A stretch of 51,988 bases of DNA from Oscillospiraceae bacterium (GCA_017415165.1 JAFQIY010000063.1:1-51988); one strand, 5' to 3'. Positions 23,823 to 34,190 are shown, numbered from the stretch's first letter. Program-made: numbers and translations. Notes: generated by a model from the letters alone, not told the origin.

Positions 23823-26546
23823 TTACGTAAAAACAGCGTCCATAGCATCAATTTCAACGGTTTGCTCAGGCTTGAAGTCTTCAGAAGCGGCATAATCACA
23901 AAGGCTTCTCATCAGCTGTCTGCAAGGGAGAGAATTTGTTTCGCCGTCGAGGCTTGCAGTACACACAAGAAGGTTTCCTCCGCCTGTTTTGACCTCAAAC
24001 ACCGTACCGAGATTGTGGTTTCTCTCGCAATTGTCAATTGTACGCACAATCGGTTCAATGCCCGTGCCGTCAAGGATTACTGCTCTTGAAGCGGAAACAA
24101 TGTCGTACCACTGTGCCGTTGAATAGCTTTCGGACGGGAACTCTGCAAGTGCAGGGTGCTTATTGTCAACAAGCAGACCAAGCGTACCTACGGGCGTTGC
24201 CTTGTTCATTGAAACGGATATGGAATTGAACATAGGATAATTCCAGAAATCCGTGCAGTAAGTGCCCTCAATGGACTTGCTTTCGTCAAGCTTTTCAGGC
24301 AGGAATACCACATTTCTGCCCTCTGCAAGTGCAGATTTTGCGGCAGTCCAATCCTTCGTGCAAACCACATTTTCAGGTGCGGAAGATGTTATTTCAGGAT
24401 ATACCCAAAGTATATATTTGTTGCAAATATCCTTGCAGTTAAGTGTAAGGACAACCTTTTCAGCTTTTTCAAGTGCAGGCATCTCAACTGTGACCTTGCC
24501 TAAGTCAAATGTGCCGCCCTTGAATTCACCCTTTGCGGAAAGGGTCTGCTCGGAAACAACTTCACCGTTCACGGAAAGACGTACCGAAACAATCGGGTCA
24601 ACGTCAGCCTTTGCGGCATAGTTATAAAGCTGAACAGGCATTTCAAGCTTCTCCCCTGCCCCGAAAACGAACTTTGGAAGCAGTCCGAGAATTACACGTT
24701 CAGAGCAGAAGCTTCTCCACTCAACCGAGGTAATAACGCCCTTGCTTTCCATAAATGAATTCAGCACACCGACAAGTGCTGTGCCCTGACCTGTGAAGTC
24801 CTGAATGTCAAGAAGCTGGAAGCCTGAAAGCTCTTTGGAACGGAGTGCGGTTTCAATTTCGTTCTTGTAGCACTCAGCCGCAAAGCGTCCGCTTGCACGG
24901 AAGAACTTGTCCGCATATTTCAGCAGACCCGCTTCATCGAGACGTTCACGGAAAATTTCAAGGTTGTACGGTTTAAGCACACCTGTGTACTTTTCAATTT
25001 CGTTGTAGTCGGGGTACATAAAATACTGACCGACCTCGTGTGATACCACTGGGATTTCCGACACGAACTCGCCGCCTGCGTTGTCAAGGGAAACTGTCTT
25101 TACACCCGTACCGTACTGAATTTCGATAGTACCGCCTGCGCTCTGCTCACCGCTTACAGAGGAAGGTCGGATATGTGCGTCATAGCTGTAGTTAGAATTC
25201 GGCGCATCGGTCTGAATGTGTCCGAGAGGTGCGTCACACATTGCATAAGAGCCGCGGAAAAGACGCTCCTTTGAGAAGCGTACACCAACGAAGAAATCGT
25301 CGTTTTCCACAATGCAAGGCCAGAACTGGAAGTTGTTTGAGCCTTGTGTATAGAGGTGACGGCTGTCGTGCTTCTTGTAGCCGCCGAGAATATCGTTCAT
25401 ACGCTCCTTGCTGCCCCAAAGCTCGTTGCCAAGGGAAAAAGCAAAGAACGAAGGGTGGTTGCCGAACTCGTCAAGAATACGGAAACCCTCGTCGATAAGG
25501 TACTGCTGACCCTCGGTGATTTCCTCGTCAACCGTGCCCCAGAATGGCAGCTCAGGCTCCATATAGATACCAAGCTCGTCCGCCGCACAGAATGCCGCAT
25601 CAGGCGGACAGCAGGTGTGGAAACGGTAGTGGTTTATGCCGTGCTCCTTAGCGGTTTTCATTACCGCAAGCCAGCTTTCGGTATCGGTCGGTGCAGCACC
25701 TGTCATAGGGAAAATCATACCGTCGTGCTTACCGCGAAGGAACACCTTTTCGCCGTTTACAAGGAACTCCGTACCCCGTGTGGAAAAATCACGGATACCG
25801 AACGAGATATGCTGTACGTCATCGTTGTTTGAGATATTCATAACATAGTTAACGGGATTGTGCTCGCTCCAGAGGGCTGCCTTTTCCATTTCATAAGTAA
25901 ACTCAGGGCAGTCCTTTGTCACGGTAACGGTCTTTTTCGGGAAACCGCTTACGTCCACGTTAAGTTCAAGGCTTTCAGCGCCGACAATTGTACCCTTTAC
26001 GGTAACAGTCTTTGTTTCAGCGTCGGTAAAAAGCTTAGGATTTTCAAAACGTGCCCCGTTTACACATTCGATATACAGACCGCCTGTAATACCAAGCCAG
26101 TTTGTCTGTGTATCCTGAGAAGTCATATGCCCGCCCGACACAGGACAGGAAACATTATCAATCATAATTGTAATACGGGTTTCCTCGCCGCTGATAAAAT
26201 CGGTTATATCGTAGCGGTGAGCGGTACAAAGACTGTTCTGTGTGCCAACGAACTCGCCGTTAATCCACAGATTGCTTGTACGGGTACGCTCCATAACAAG
26301 AAAAACCTTGCAGCCCTGCTTTTTCGGTGTAATTTTTACGGTGCGCTCATAAAGTGCGTACCCCTCAAAGCGGTGCGGGTCAGTGAGATATCCTGCGCTT
26401 CTCTCGTCGGTAACAGGAGATTTTTTCATCTGCTGAACCGTAGACGGCAGGGTGATTGTATCCTCAAAATTCGAATTGATTTCAGGCTTTTCCTTGCTCA
26501 GAAGGAAATTCCACTTTTCATATGTAAGGTGAATTTTCTCAATCAT
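23823..26546 (-). CDS. Glycoside hydrolase family 2 enzyme
   Basis: Large cytosolic retaining glycosidase (907 residues, no signal peptide) related to beta-galactosidases, beta-glucuronidases and beta-mannosidases. It has the sugar-binding jelly roll (about 30-170, with TSNLWINGEFVGT), an Ig-like domain, and a TIM barrel. The barrel carries the acid/base Glu in FSLGNELWG (near 376) and the nucleophile Glu in SHEVGQYFMYP (near 502). A beta-rich C-terminal part follows. The start is the ATG at 26546 behind GGGAG; upstream in-frame codons lie in or before that site. Given the mannanase in the same window, a role in trimming imported oligosaccharides is possible, but the sugar specificity cannot be read here. 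Confidence 0.88.
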   Translation of the reverse strand: MIEKIHLTYEKWNFLLSKEKPEINSNFEDTITLPSTVQQMKKSPVTDERSAGYLTDPHRFEGYALYERTVKITPKKQGCKVFLVMERTRTSNLWINGEFVGTQNSLCTAHRYDITDFISGEETRITIMIDNVSCPVSGGHMTSQDTQTNWLGITGGLYIECVNGARFENPKLFTDAETKTVTVKGTIVGAESLELNVDVSGFPKKTVTVTKDCPEFTYEMEKAALWSEHNPVNYVMNISNNDDVQHISFGIRDFSTRGTEFLVNGEKVFLRGKHDGMIFPMTGAAPTDTESWLAVMKTAKEHGINHYRFHTCCPPDAAFCAADELGIYMEPELPFWGTVDEEITEGQQYLIDEGFRILDEFGNHPSFFAFSLGNELWGSKERMNDILGGYKKHDSRHLYTQGSNNFQFWPCIVENDDFFVGVRFSKERLFRGSYAMCDAPLGHIQTDAPNSNYSYDAHIRPSSVSGEQSAGGTIEIQYGTGVKTVSLDNAGGEFVSEIPVVSHEVGQYFMYPDYNEIEKYTGVLKPYNLEIFRERLDEAGLLKYADKFFRASGRFAAECYKNEIETALRSKELSGFQLLDIQDFTGQGTALVGVLNSFMESKGVITSVEWRSFCSERVILGLLPKFVFGAGEKLEMPVQLYNYAAKADVDPIVSVRLSVNGEVVSEQTLSAKGEFKGGTFDLGKVTVEMPALEKAEKVVLTLNCKDICNKYILWVYPEITSSAPENVVCTKDWTAAKSALAEGRNVVFLPEKLDESKSIEGTYCTDFWNYPMFNSISVSMNKATPVGTLGLLVDNKHPALAEFPSESYSTAQWYDIVSASRAVILDGTGIEPIVRTIDNCERNHNLGTVFEVKTGGGNLLVCTASLDGETNSLPCRQLMRSLCDYAASEDFKPEQTVEIDAMDAVFT

Positions 26547-26648
26547 AGCTTGCATTCTCCCATTCCATACCATATAGTCATATGACAATTATATCATACA
26601 AATATTAACAATTTGACCAAAATACTTGTACGGAAATTTGAGAAATGG

Positions 26649-26737
26649 TAAATGATAATTCAGCTTTGAGTGTGGAGTTTGGAGTGAGGAATGTGGAGTT
26701 ATTGTGTTAACCATAGTTTTCTTCAATTCCTAACTCT
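26649..26737. repeat. Heptamer-repeat element, family C (degenerate copy)
   Basis: Units GAGTGTG, GAGTTTG, GAGTGAG, GAATGTG and GAGTTAT (26668-26702) lead to a core with AACCATAGTTT, then a decayed right arm (AATTCCTAACTC). The left flank TAAATGATAATT resembles the flank of the better copy at 47096. It fills most of the gap between the GH2 gene and the ABC transporter terminator. Confidence 0.7.
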
Positions 26738-26753
26738 TAGATGAATATAAAAC

Positions 26754-26785
26754 AAACCGTTTCCGCAAATACGCAGAAACGGTTT
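26754..26785 (-). terminator. Terminator of the amino-acid ABC transporter genes
   Basis: AAACCGTTTC (26754-26763) pairs with GAAACGGTTT (26776-26785). It lies 4 bases beyond the ATPase stop, with GTTTTAT following on the minus strand. Confidence 0.85.
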
Positions 26786-26788
26786 AAA

Positions 26789-27562
26789 TCAATCCTTGAA
26801 ATCATTATTGTAACGCTGTAAAAACTGTTTTGTACGCTCATTCTGAGTATCCCCGAACACCTGCTGGGGAGTGCCCTCCTCAACGATTACGCCGCCGTCC
26901 ATAAAGATAACGTGGTCGGCAACATCCCTTGCAAAAGCCATCTCGTGGGTAACGATAACCATTGTCATCTTTTCCTTTGCAAGTTCCTTGATAACCTTGA
27001 GGATTTCCCCCGTCAGCTCAGGGTCAAGTGCCGATGTAGGTTCGTCAAAGAACAGCACCTCAGGACTTAATGCCAGAGCACGGGCAATAGAAACACGCTG
27101 CTGCTGACCGCCCGAAAGCTCACAGGGATAGGAATCAGCCTTTGCGGCAAGCCCCATCTTTTCCAACAGCACTTTTGCAGTTTCTTCCGCCTCCTGCTTG
27201 CTTTTCTTCAGCACGCACACAGGCGCTTCCGTAATATTTTTCAGCACGCTCATATGCGGAAACAGGTTGAAATTCTGGAAAACAAGTCCGATTTTCAGAC
27301 GTATCTCACGGAGAATATCAGCGGACGAATAAACAGGTTTGCCGTTTTTATATCCCTCAATCAGGTCAAGACCGCCGACCTTTACTGTTCCCCCGCTTGC
27401 CTTTTCAAGCTGGTTTATACACCGCAGAAGCGTGGATTTACCGCTTCCTGACGGCCCGATTATAGCCACAACCTCGCCCTTTTCCACGTCAAAGGAAATA
27501 TCCTTCAGCACTTCAAGCTTGTCAAAGCTTTTGGAAAGATTGCGCACTTCAAGTATTGCCAT
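26789..27562 (-). CDS. Polar amino acid ABC transporter ATPase (GlnQ/HisP-type)
   Basis: ATP-hydrolysing subunit (257 residues) of an amino-acid importer. Walker A is GPSGSGKST (33-41), the Q-loop [11 protein letters not shown], the ABC signature LSGGQQQR, Walker [10 protein letters not shown], and the switch histidine is in IVTHEM. The insertion [29 protein letters not shown] is slightly longer than in GlnQ. The ATG follows GGAG, 29 bases after the permease stop, so the two are one operon. No binding protein or second permease is encoded nearby. Confidence 0.94.
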   Translation of the reverse strand: MAILEVRNLSKSFDKLEVLKDISFDVEKGEVVAIIGPSGSGKSTLLRCINQLEKASGGTVKVGGLDLIEGYKNGKPVYSSADILREIRLKIGLVFQNFNLFPHMSVLKNITEAPVCVLKKSKQEAEETAKVLLEKMGLAAKADSYPCELSGGQQQRVSIARALALSPEVLFFDEPTSALDPELTGEILKVIKELAKEKMTMVIVTHEMAFARDVADHVIFMDGGVIVEEGTPQQVFGDTQNERTKQFLQRYNNDFKD

Positions 27563-27591
27563 AAAAATCTCCTTAATATGTACTAAACATT

Positions 27592-28290
27592 TTATTTGTA
27601 GTAATCAAGCTTCTTTTCAACAGCTGCAAATACCGTTGTGAGAATTGCATTCATTATGAAGTAGAAAATACCTGCGATAAAAAGAGGGGTGAGATTACTG
27701 TAGGAAACCATCTGTTCCTTTGCCTTACGGAAAATTTCCGCATAAGCAATAACGGAAGCAAGTGAGGTATCCTTTACAAGTGTGATAACCTCGTTGGAGC
27801 TGGCTGGAACAATTCTCTTTACGACCTGCGGAAGAACAACACGGAAAAACGTCTGACTCTTTGTCATACCAAGCGCCGCAGCAGCTTCGTACTGTCCCTT
27901 CGGGATTGACTCTATGCCGCCTCTGAAAATTTCCGCAAAATACGCCGCATAGTTCAGTGCAAACGCGACAATCAGTGCATTGAACTGGTAGCTTTCACTC
28001 TTGATGTCAACAGTTTTAAAAAGATTTTGAAGGAACACGGAATCTGAAACCTTCATCATAGGAATTGCATAGTAAATCGTGATAATCTGAAGCATAAGAG
28101 GCGTACCCCTCATAATCAGTATGTACACATTGATAAGCCAGGAAAGCGGCTTGAATTTACACATTTTAAGCAATGCAACAACCATACCCAGCGGTATTGA
28201 AAACAGAAGTGTGAAACCGAAAACCTTGAGCGTCGGTATAAGATACTTAGCTATAACCTCGGTACACTGGAGAATTTCCTCCCAAGTCAA
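27592..28290 (-). CDS. Polar amino acid ABC transporter permease
   Basis: Membrane subunit (232 residues) of the HisM/GlnP family with about five helices. The EAA motif that couples to the ATPase is visible as [22 protein letters not shown], and the family start with a helix followed by [16 protein letters not shown] is present. The start codon is TTG at 28290, 4 bases after AGGTGA; no ATG exists between that site and the first helix. As only one permease gene is present, the importer is probably a homodimeric-channel type that uses a binding protein from elsewhere in the genome. Confidence 0.92.
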   Translation of the reverse strand: MTWEEILQCTEVIAKYLIPTLKVFGFTLLFSIPLGMVVALLKMCKFKPLSWLINVYILIMRGTPLMLQIITIYYAIPMMKVSDSVFLQNLFKTVDIKSESYQFNALIVAFALNYAAYFAEIFRGGIESIPKGQYEAAAALGMTKSQTFFRVVLPQVVKRIVPASSNEVITLVKDTSLASVIAYAEIFRKAKEQMVSYSNLTPLFIAGIFYFIMNAILTTVFAAVEKKLDYYK

Positions 28291-28425
28291 AAAATCACCT
28301 CATATCAGAATTGCCATATTAATATGACATTGCTTTATTACAGTACACCAATTTATTATACAACATTTTTTTCTGCTTGGCAATAGCTGATAAAAATTTA
28401 ACCTGCAAATAAACTTAAAAACAAC

Positions 28426-28454
28426 TTGCAAAATCTGACGATATGTGATACAAT
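28426..28454 (+). promoter_or_regulatory. Promoter for the first U32-like gene
   Basis: TTGCAA (28426-28431), 17-base spacer, TGA-TACAAT extended -10 (28449-28454), 32 bases before the ATG. Confidence 0.78.
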
Positions 28455-28486
28455 TAAAAATGAAATCACACTTTTGGAGGTTTATT

Positions 28487-29416
28487 ATGGATATCTGTTT
28501 TCATATTCCTGATTTTGCCCATCATTTAAAGCTTAACCTTCTTCTGGTCAACTCTATTGCAGATGCACCTGAAATGTTCCATGACGGATTAAAGATTTCT
28601 TCAATATTCGGTACTTTCCCCGGAATGGTATGGAACGGCGGACGTTTCCTCGGCGGCTCTGTCGATTCCAATTATGTAAAAAAGCTGCTTGAAACCTTCA
28701 ACAGCAGAAACATACCGCTGCGTTATACATTTACAAACCCGCTGATTGAAGAAAAGCATCTCAGTGATTCATTCTGTAATTTAGTTATGCGTCTTTCCGA
28801 CAACAGCATTAATGAAGTTATTGTAATGTCCCCGGTTATAGAAAAATATATCCGTGAAAATTACCCTAACTATCCGATTACTTCTTCCACATGTAAGCAG
28901 ATAAGAGGTATTGAAGGAGTAAAGGAAGAACTGAAAAAGGATTACAAATATGTAGTTCTTGATTACAACCTCAACAATCAGTTTGACATGCTTGAGCAAA
29001 TCCCTGAAGAAGACCGCAGCCGTTGTGAAGTGCTTATAAATGCCTGCTGTATTCCTAATTGTCCTCGCCGTGGTGAACATTATCGCTCTATCGGTCAGGA
29101 CCAGATCGGCGAATGGGAACACAAGAAAAATTACCTTAACAAAAAACCTTTTGCCCCTACAGGATTTGTTTGTGATTCTATGAATAACACAATTTATGAT
29201 ATTACAGAATTTTCAACACATGTTTCGCCACAGGCCATTTTTGAAAAATATCTTCCTATGGGCTTCAACCAGTTCAAGATCGAAGGAAGAACTATCAATG
29301 ATATAAGTCTCCTTGAAACATATATCCATTATATGGCTAAACCAGAATATAAAGATGTTGTACGTCTGAAAATGCTCAATGTCCTTACATCCAAATTCAA
29401 ATTCTTCCCGCTTTAA
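28487..29416 (+). CDS. U32-peptidase-like TIM-barrel protein, first of a tandem pair
   Basis: A 309-residue cytosolic protein closely related along its whole length to the next gene. Features recalling the U32 family are the four-cysteine-type region VNACCIPNCPRRGEHYR (here INACC...NCPRRGEHYR, near 185-200) and the FKIEGRTI motif near the C terminus. U32 relatives such as RlhA, TrhP, UbiU and UbiV use an iron-sulfur cluster in RNA or ring hydroxylation, so proteolysis should not be assumed. The ATG is at 28487 behind GGAGGTTT. It has its own promoter and is followed by a terminator, so the two paralogues can be expressed separately. Confidence 0.65.
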   Translation: MDICFHIPDFAHHLKLNLLLVNSIADAPEMFHDGLKISSIFGTFPGMVWNGGRFLGGSVDSNYVKKLLETFNSRNIPLRYTFTNPLIEEKHLSDSFCNLVMRLSDNSINEVIVMSPVIEKYIRENYPNYPITSSTCKQIRGIEGVKEELKKDYKYVVLDYNLNNQFDMLEQIPEEDRSRCEVLINACCIPNCPRRGEHYRSIGQDQIGEWEHKKNYLNKKPFAPTGFVCDSMNNTIYDITEFSTHVSPQAIFEKYLPMGFNQFKIEGRTINDISLLETYIHYMAKPEYKDVVRLKMLNVLTSKFKFFPL

Positions 29417-29427
29417 TTTTACATTTC

Positions 29428-29457
29428 AAACCGGTCAGGCTGTTCCCGACCGGTTTT
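29428..29457 (+). terminator. Terminator between the two U32-like genes
   Basis: AAACCGGTC (29428-29436) pairs with GACCGGTTT (29448-29456), followed by TATCTT. No strong promoter was found before the second gene, so read-through may serve it. Confidence 0.8.
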
Positions 29458-29497
29458 ATCTTACAAAAACACTTCTGACTATAATTGGAGGAACACT

Positions 29498-30424
29498 ATG
29501 GATATCTGCTTTCACATTCCCGACTTCACATATCATATGCACCTTAATTCCCTGCTGATTAACACAATCCGCAAAAAGCCTGAATATTTCCACGACGGAC
29601 TGAAAATTGCGTCCGTTTTCGGCAATTTCTACGGCAGCGTATGGAACGGCGGACGCTATCTCGGCGGTATCACTGACCCGAATATGCTCCCTGCTGTAAC
29701 AAAGGCACTGAACGACAAGGGTATCCCTATGCGATTTACCTTTACAAATCCGCTTATTACTGAGGAACACCTTGATGATGTTTTCAGCAACGCTATTCTC
29801 CGTGTTGCACACAATGGTCTGAACGAGGTTATCGTAGTATCTCCGATACTTGAAGAATACATCCGTGAGAAGTACCCGAAATACAAAATCACTTCCTCCA
29901 CCTGCAAGGAAATCCGTGACATTGAGGGTGTCAAGGCTGAGCTTAAAAAGGACTATAAGTACGTTGTCCTCGACTACAATTTCAACAATCAGTTTGACAA
30001 GCTTGAACAGATTGACGAGTCTGACCGTTCACGCTGTGAAATTCTCGTTAATGCCTGCTGTACGCCTAACTGCCCACGCAGAGGTGAACACTACCGCACA
30101 ATCGGTCAGGACCAGATTGACGAATGGGAGTTCAAGCAGACAGGAAAAGACCCCCGCACCTACGCATCCAAGGAATTCAAGTGCCCGTCAATGCTGCTTA
30201 ATCTTTACGATACCGTGGAATTTTCCACACACATTTCGCCGCAGGCTATCTTTGAAAAGTACCTGCCTATGGGCTTCAACAACTTCAAGATTGAGGGACG
30301 TACAATGCCTGACCTTAACCTGCTCGAAACTTATATTTACTATATGGTCAAGCCTGAGTATCAGAATAAAGTGCGCTTAAAGATGGCACTTGCACTTACA
30401 AAGCGTCACAAATATTTTATCTGA
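29498..30424 (+). CDS. U32-peptidase-like TIM-barrel protein, second of a tandem pair
   Basis: A 308-residue paralogue of the preceding protein with the same landmarks: MDICFHIPDF start, VWNGGRYLGG, RFTFTNPLI, ITSSTCKEIRDIEGVKAELKKDYKYVVLDYNFNNQFD, VNACCTPNCPRRGEHYRTIGQDQI and FKIEGRT. Conservation of the Cys motif in both copies suggests both are functional. Its codon use is more biased towards the highly expressed set than the first copy, whose third positions are more AT-rich, so this copy may be the more strongly expressed one. The ATG follows GGAGGAACACT. It ends at a bidirectional terminator. Confidence 0.65.
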   Translation: MDICFHIPDFTYHMHLNSLLINTIRKKPEYFHDGLKIASVFGNFYGSVWNGGRYLGGITDPNMLPAVTKALNDKGIPMRFTFTNPLITEEHLDDVFSNAILRVAHNGLNEVIVVSPILEEYIREKYPKYKITSSTCKEIRDIEGVKAELKKDYKYVVLDYNFNNQFDKLEQIDESDRSRCEILVNACCTPNCPRRGEHYRTIGQDQIDEWEFKQTGKDPRTYASKEFKCPSMLLNLYDTVEFSTHISPQAIFEKYLPMGFNNFKIEGRTMPDLNLLETYIYYMVKPEYQNKVRLKMALALTKRHKYFI

Positions 30425-30432
30425 CACGCAAA

Positions 30433-30460
30433 ACGGCGTACCGTTAATTCGGTACGCCGT
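30433..30460. terminator. Bidirectional terminator
   Basis: ACGGCGTACCG (30433-30443) pairs with CGGTACGCCGT (30450-30460), with AATTTTAT on the plus side and TTTTGCG on the minus side. It serves the convergent U32-like and TPR-like genes. Confidence 0.88.
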
Positions 30461-30464
30461 AATT

Positions 30465-31409
30465 TTATGTATAGTCAATTCCTGCTTCGTCAAGCATTCT
30501 GCGGACTTTTTCCAGGTGCTTTTTCAGTGAAGGCTTGTCGCTGTTTTCAAAGCGTTCAAGTGCGACTCGGAAACTTTCTGCGGATTTTTCATTTTCGCCA
30601 AGCTTGCAGTAAAGCATTGCGTAATCAAGGCAGTGAAGCTCCTTGCTTTCCTCGGACATAGCATATGCAACATCTATTTCAGCCGCCTTTTCGTGCATTT
30701 CAAGATTTAAATTGTAACATTCAAATGCTTTTTGATAATCTTCCTGAATAATCAGATAACTGATGTATCGGCTGAATACCAAAAATTTCATCATCAAGTG
30801 CATATCCCAACACTGCTGCAAAATCTCCTCATTTTCGTTATATGCACTGATATATTTTTCTGTATCATCTTTATAATCGTAATAATACAGAACTGAGTCA
30901 AATTTAATAACCTTTTCTATTGGTGTCTTAGGGGTAATCTGCATAATCATTTCAAAGTATTCGTCAACCTTATCCTCCATACATTCACCTGCATAGACAG
31001 ACATAAGTTCATTCATTGCACCAATCTTTTCCCTTGCATTTTGTTTTTTTGAAAGTTTAGCAGTAAGCCATTCAATTTTGGTTTTTGCATCGCTGTTTCT
31101 GATTTCCTTTTCTTTTTTATATCGAATAAAATTTTTAGCAACATCTGCTATATTCATTATTCTAATATATTTCGCCGTCAGCACAAGTGTTGCCGCTATC
31201 CCGATAATTACATAAACAAGAATAGTACCCAGTAAAATCAGAAGCTTTTTATCAAAGCCAACAGGCAGAAAAAGGATTACAAATAAAATTACTATTGCCG
31301 AAAGCATATACGGAAGCATAAATTTTTCCATACTTTCAGTCATTTTTCTTCTATGCAGACGCTCCTCCTCAATAGCCTGCTCCAGCATTTCCCTCGTAAC
31401 CTCAAACAT
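30465..31409 (-). CDS. Membrane-anchored TPR-like protein
   Basis: The 314-residue protein has two membrane helices (about 30-52 and 54-80) after a charged cytosolic N terminus, so the C-terminal 230 residues return to the cytosol. That part is all-helical with tetratricopeptide-like spacing (DYQKAFECYNLNLEMHEKAAEID, LDYAMLYCKLGENEKSAESFRVALERFEN), usually a protein-binding scaffold. The partner is unknown. The GGGG before the ATG is a modest ribosome site. A hairpin lies between it and the valS stop. Confidence 0.7.
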   Translation of the reverse strand: MFEVTREMLEQAIEEERLHRRKMTESMEKFMLPYMLSAIVILFVILFLPVGFDKKLLILLGTILVYVIIGIAATLVLTAKYIRIMNIADVAKNFIRYKKEKEIRNSDAKTKIEWLTAKLSKKQNAREKIGAMNELMSVYAGECMEDKVDEYFEMIMQITPKTPIEKVIKFDSVLYYYDYKDDTEKYISAYNENEEILQQCWDMHLMMKFLVFSRYISYLIIQEDYQKAFECYNLNLEMHEKAAEIDVAYAMSEESKELHCLDYAMLYCKLGENEKSAESFRVALERFENSDKPSLKKHLEKVRRMLDEAGIDYT

Positions 31410-31438
31410 ACCAAAACCCCTTTACGTCATAGTATAAC

Positions 31439-31462
31439 AGCACACTAAAAATATAGTGTGCT
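31439..31462 (-). terminator. Hairpin between valS and the TPR-like gene
   Basis: AGCACACTA (31439-31447) pairs with TAGTGTGCT (31454-31462). The minus-strand tail is GTTATACT, so it is a weak terminator at best; it may let some transcription continue into the TPR-like gene. Confidence 0.5.
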
Positions 31463-31497
31463 GTTGTTATGTTATCAAATCTTATTTCACAAGAACC

Positions 31498-34119
31498 TTA
31501 TTTCATAAGGGCAGCAATAGACTGTTCAATCTTAGCCATCTTTTCCTGAGCCTTTGCAAGCTTAGTCTTTTCAGCTTCAACCTGCTGAGCAGGTGCCTTT
31601 GCAACGAAGCCTGCGTTGTTGAGCTTGCCCTGTGAGAAGTCGATGTCCTTCTGAACAGCAGCCTTTTCCTTGTTGAGACGTGCAAGTTCCTTTTCCTTGT
31701 CAACGAGTTCATCCATAGGAATGAAAATTCTTGCACAGTCTGTAACAACTGTTACAGCGTCAGGCATATCAACCTTGTCAGCAATGACAATTTCAGCCGC
31801 GGAAGCAAGACGCTCAAAGAAAAGTCTGCCCTGCTCAAAGATTTCAGCTTCAGCAGTTTCAATGTGGAGAGCAGCCTTCTTGGAAGGTGGTACGTTCATC
31901 TCTGCACGGCGGTTTCTGATGCCGCGGATAGCAGCAATAATCTTTTCAAACTGTGCTTCCTCAGCAGCAAAGTCAAGCTTTTCGTCGTAGGTCGGGAATG
32001 TGGAGAGGATACAAGGTACGTCACTGTCAGAAACAGCAGACCAGATTTCCTCTGTGATGTAAGGCATAAATGGGTGGAGAAGCTTGAGCATACCCTGCAT
32101 TACCCAAACGAGAACAGCCTGTGCAGTTTCAGCGGTTTCGCCGCCTGCCGCAATTCTTGGCTTTGTAAGCTCAATGTACCAGTCGCAGTAAACGTCCCAG
32201 ATGAAGTCATAAAGCTTTGCAACAGCAACGCCCAGTTCGAATGCTTCGAGGTTTTCGTTTACTTCCTTAGCAAGACGGTTGAACTTGCTGATAATCCACT
32301 TGTCCTCAACGTTGAGGTTAGCAGGAATACCATTAAGTTTGAAATCGTCAGGGAGATTCATCATAATGAAGCGTGAAGCGTTCCAGAGCTTGTTGGCAAA
32401 GTTTCTTGAAGCCTTTACCTTTTCTTCAATGTAACGCATATCATTACCCGGTGCGTTACCTGTAGCAAGCATAAAGCGGAGTGCGTCAGCACCGTACTTT
32501 TCGATTTCTTCCAGCGGGTCAACACCGTTGCCGAGGGACTTGGACATCTTACGTCCCTGTGCGTCACGAACAAGACCGTGAATAAGAACTGTATCAAACG
32601 GAACTTCACCCATATGTTCAAGACCGCTGAACATCATTCTGATTACCCAGAAGAAGATGATGTCGTAGCCTGTTACGAGTGTGTTTGTTGGGTAGAAGTA
32701 TTTGAGGTCTTCTGTATTCTCAGGCCAGCCCAGTGTGGAGAACGGCCAGAGAGCAGAGCTGAACCAGGTATCGAGAGTATCCTCATCCTGACGCATAGGC
32801 TTGCCGCACTTAGGACAAACTGCGCCGTTTTCCTTTGTTACAACCATTTCGCCGCACTCGTCGCAGTAGAATGCAGGAATCTGGTGACCCCACCAAACCT
32901 GACGTGAAATACACCAGTCCTTGATGTTTTCAAGCCAGTGGTAGTAAATCTTATCAAAACGTTCAGGAACGAACTTTGTCTTGCCTGTCTTAACAGCCTC
33001 AATAGCAGGCTTTGCGAGAGGTTCCATCTTAACGAACCACTGTGTGGAAACCTTAGGTTCAACAGTTGTTCCGCAGCGGTAGCAAGTACCAACGTTGTGA
33101 GCGTGGTCCTCAACCTTGATGAGTGCACCCTCAGCTTCAAGGTCGGCAACGATAGCCTTTCTTGCGTCGTATCTGTCCATACCTGCGTACTTAGGATAGT
33201 CAGCAACAATCTTAGCGTCGTCTGTCATAACGTTGATAACAGGGAGATTGTGGCGGAGACCAACTTCAAAGTCGTTAGGGTCGTGAGCAGGAGTAATCTT
33301 TACTACACCTGTACCGAAGTCCATTTCAACATAAGTGTCAGCAACGATAGGAATTTCACGGTGTACAAGCGGAAGGATAACAGTCTTGCCAATCATATCC
33401 TTGTAGCGTTCATCATCAGGGTGAACAGCAACAGCTGTATCGCCGAGGAGAGTTTCAGGACGTGTTGTAGCAAGCTCAATGTAGCCGCTGCCGTCGGAAA
33501 GAGGGTAGCGGAGGTGCCAGAAGTGACCTGCCTGGTCCTCGTAGTTAACCTCAGCGTCGGAAATGGATGTCTTACAGTGCGGACACCAGTTGATGATTCT
33601 CTCGCCGCGGTAGATAAGTCCCTTGTTGTAAAGATTTACAAAAACCTCACGAACAGCCTTGTTACAGCCTTCGTCCATTGTGAAGCGTTCTCTTGACCAG
33701 TCGCAGGAGCAGCCAAGCTTTTTCAGCTGTTCAACGATTCTGCCGCCGAACTTAGCCTTCCAAGCCCAAGCACGTTCCATAAACTTTTCTCTGCCAATAC
33801 CTTCCTTTGTAAGACCTTCCTCAGCCATAGCCGCAACAATCTTTGCTTCAGTAGCAATAGCAGCGTGGTCAGTACCCGGAAGCCACAGTGCAGCGTAGCC
33901 GCTCATTCTCTTCCAACGGATAAGAATATCCTGCAAGGTTTCATCGAGAGCGTGTCCCATATGGAGCTGACCTGTGATGTTTGGCGGTGGGATAACGATA
34001 GTGTAAGGCTTCTTGTCAGGGTCACGGTGAGCCTTAAAGCAGTCGTTATCCATCCAGAATTTATATATTTTATCCTCTACTTCCTTTGGGTCATAGAGCT
34101 TTGAAAGCTCCTTCTTCAT
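31498..34119 (-). CDS. valS: Valyl-tRNA synthetase
   Basis: Charges tRNA-Val, with an editing domain that removes threonine. The 873-residue class I enzyme has the HIGH-type motif in [21 protein letters not shown] (near 45-64), the KMSKSLGNG motif (near 524), and the [14 protein letters not shown] segment. The editing domain shows [23 protein letters not shown]. The C terminus is the coiled-coil tRNA arm ([29 protein letters not shown]). Zn-type pairs CxxC occur at CYRCG and CPKCG. Codon use is strongly biased. I looked for a T-box in its leader and saw none; its promoter is about 45 bases upstream. Confidence 0.97.
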   Translation of the reverse strand: MKKELSKLYDPKEVEDKIYKFWMDNDCFKAHRDPDKKPYTIVIPPPNITGQLHMGHALDETLQDILIRWKRMSGYAALWLPGTDHAAIATEAKIVAAMAEEGLTKEGIGREKFMERAWAWKAKFGGRIVEQLKKLGCSCDWSRERFTMDEGCNKAVREVFVNLYNKGLIYRGERIINWCPHCKTSISDAEVNYEDQAGHFWHLRYPLSDGSGYIELATTRPETLLGDTAVAVHPDDERYKDMIGKTVILPLVHREIPIVADTYVEMDFGTGVVKITPAHDPNDFEVGLRHNLPVINVMTDDAKIVADYPKYAGMDRYDARKAIVADLEAEGALIKVEDHAHNVGTCYRCGTTVEPKVSTQWFVKMEPLAKPAIEAVKTGKTKFVPERFDKIYYHWLENIKDWCISRQVWWGHQIPAFYCDECGEMVVTKENGAVCPKCGKPMRQDEDTLDTWFSSALWPFSTLGWPENTEDLKYFYPTNTLVTGYDIIFFWVIRMMFSGLEHMGEVPFDTVLIHGLVRDAQGRKMSKSLGNGVDPLEEIEKYGADALRFMLATGNAPGNDMRYIEEKVKASRNFANKLWNASRFIMMNLPDDFKLNGIPANLNVEDKWIISKFNRLAKEVNENLEAFELGVAVAKLYDFIWDVYCDWYIELTKPRIAAGGETAETAQAVLVWVMQGMLKLLHPFMPYITEEIWSAVSDSDVPCILSTFPTYDEKLDFAAEEAQFEKIIAAIRGIRNRRAEMNVPPSKKAALHIETAEAEIFEQGRLFFERLASAAEIVIADKVDMPDAVTVVTDCARIFIPMDELVDKEKELARLNKEKAAVQKDIDFSQGKLNNAGFVAKAPAQQVEAEKTKLAKAQEKMAKIEQSIAALMK

Positions 34120-34161
34120 TTCAAAACCAATCCTTTCATTTGAAAATAAATATACACATCA

Positions 34162-34190
34162 ATGATAACATATTTTTTTGGAATAATCAA
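34162..34190 (-). promoter_or_regulatory. Promoter for valS
   Basis: Minus-strand TTGATT (34185-34190), 17-base spacer, TATCAT (34162-34167). The leader would be only about 35 bases, too short for a T-box. Confidence 0.6.

Noticed and set aside
29480-29485. TATAAT just before the second U32-like gene
   Set aside because: It is two bases from the ribosome site, so transcription would start inside that site; there is no -35 box at the right distance.
32938-33696. 252-codon plus-strand open frame opposite valS
   Set aside because: Antisense shadow of the highly biased valS gene.
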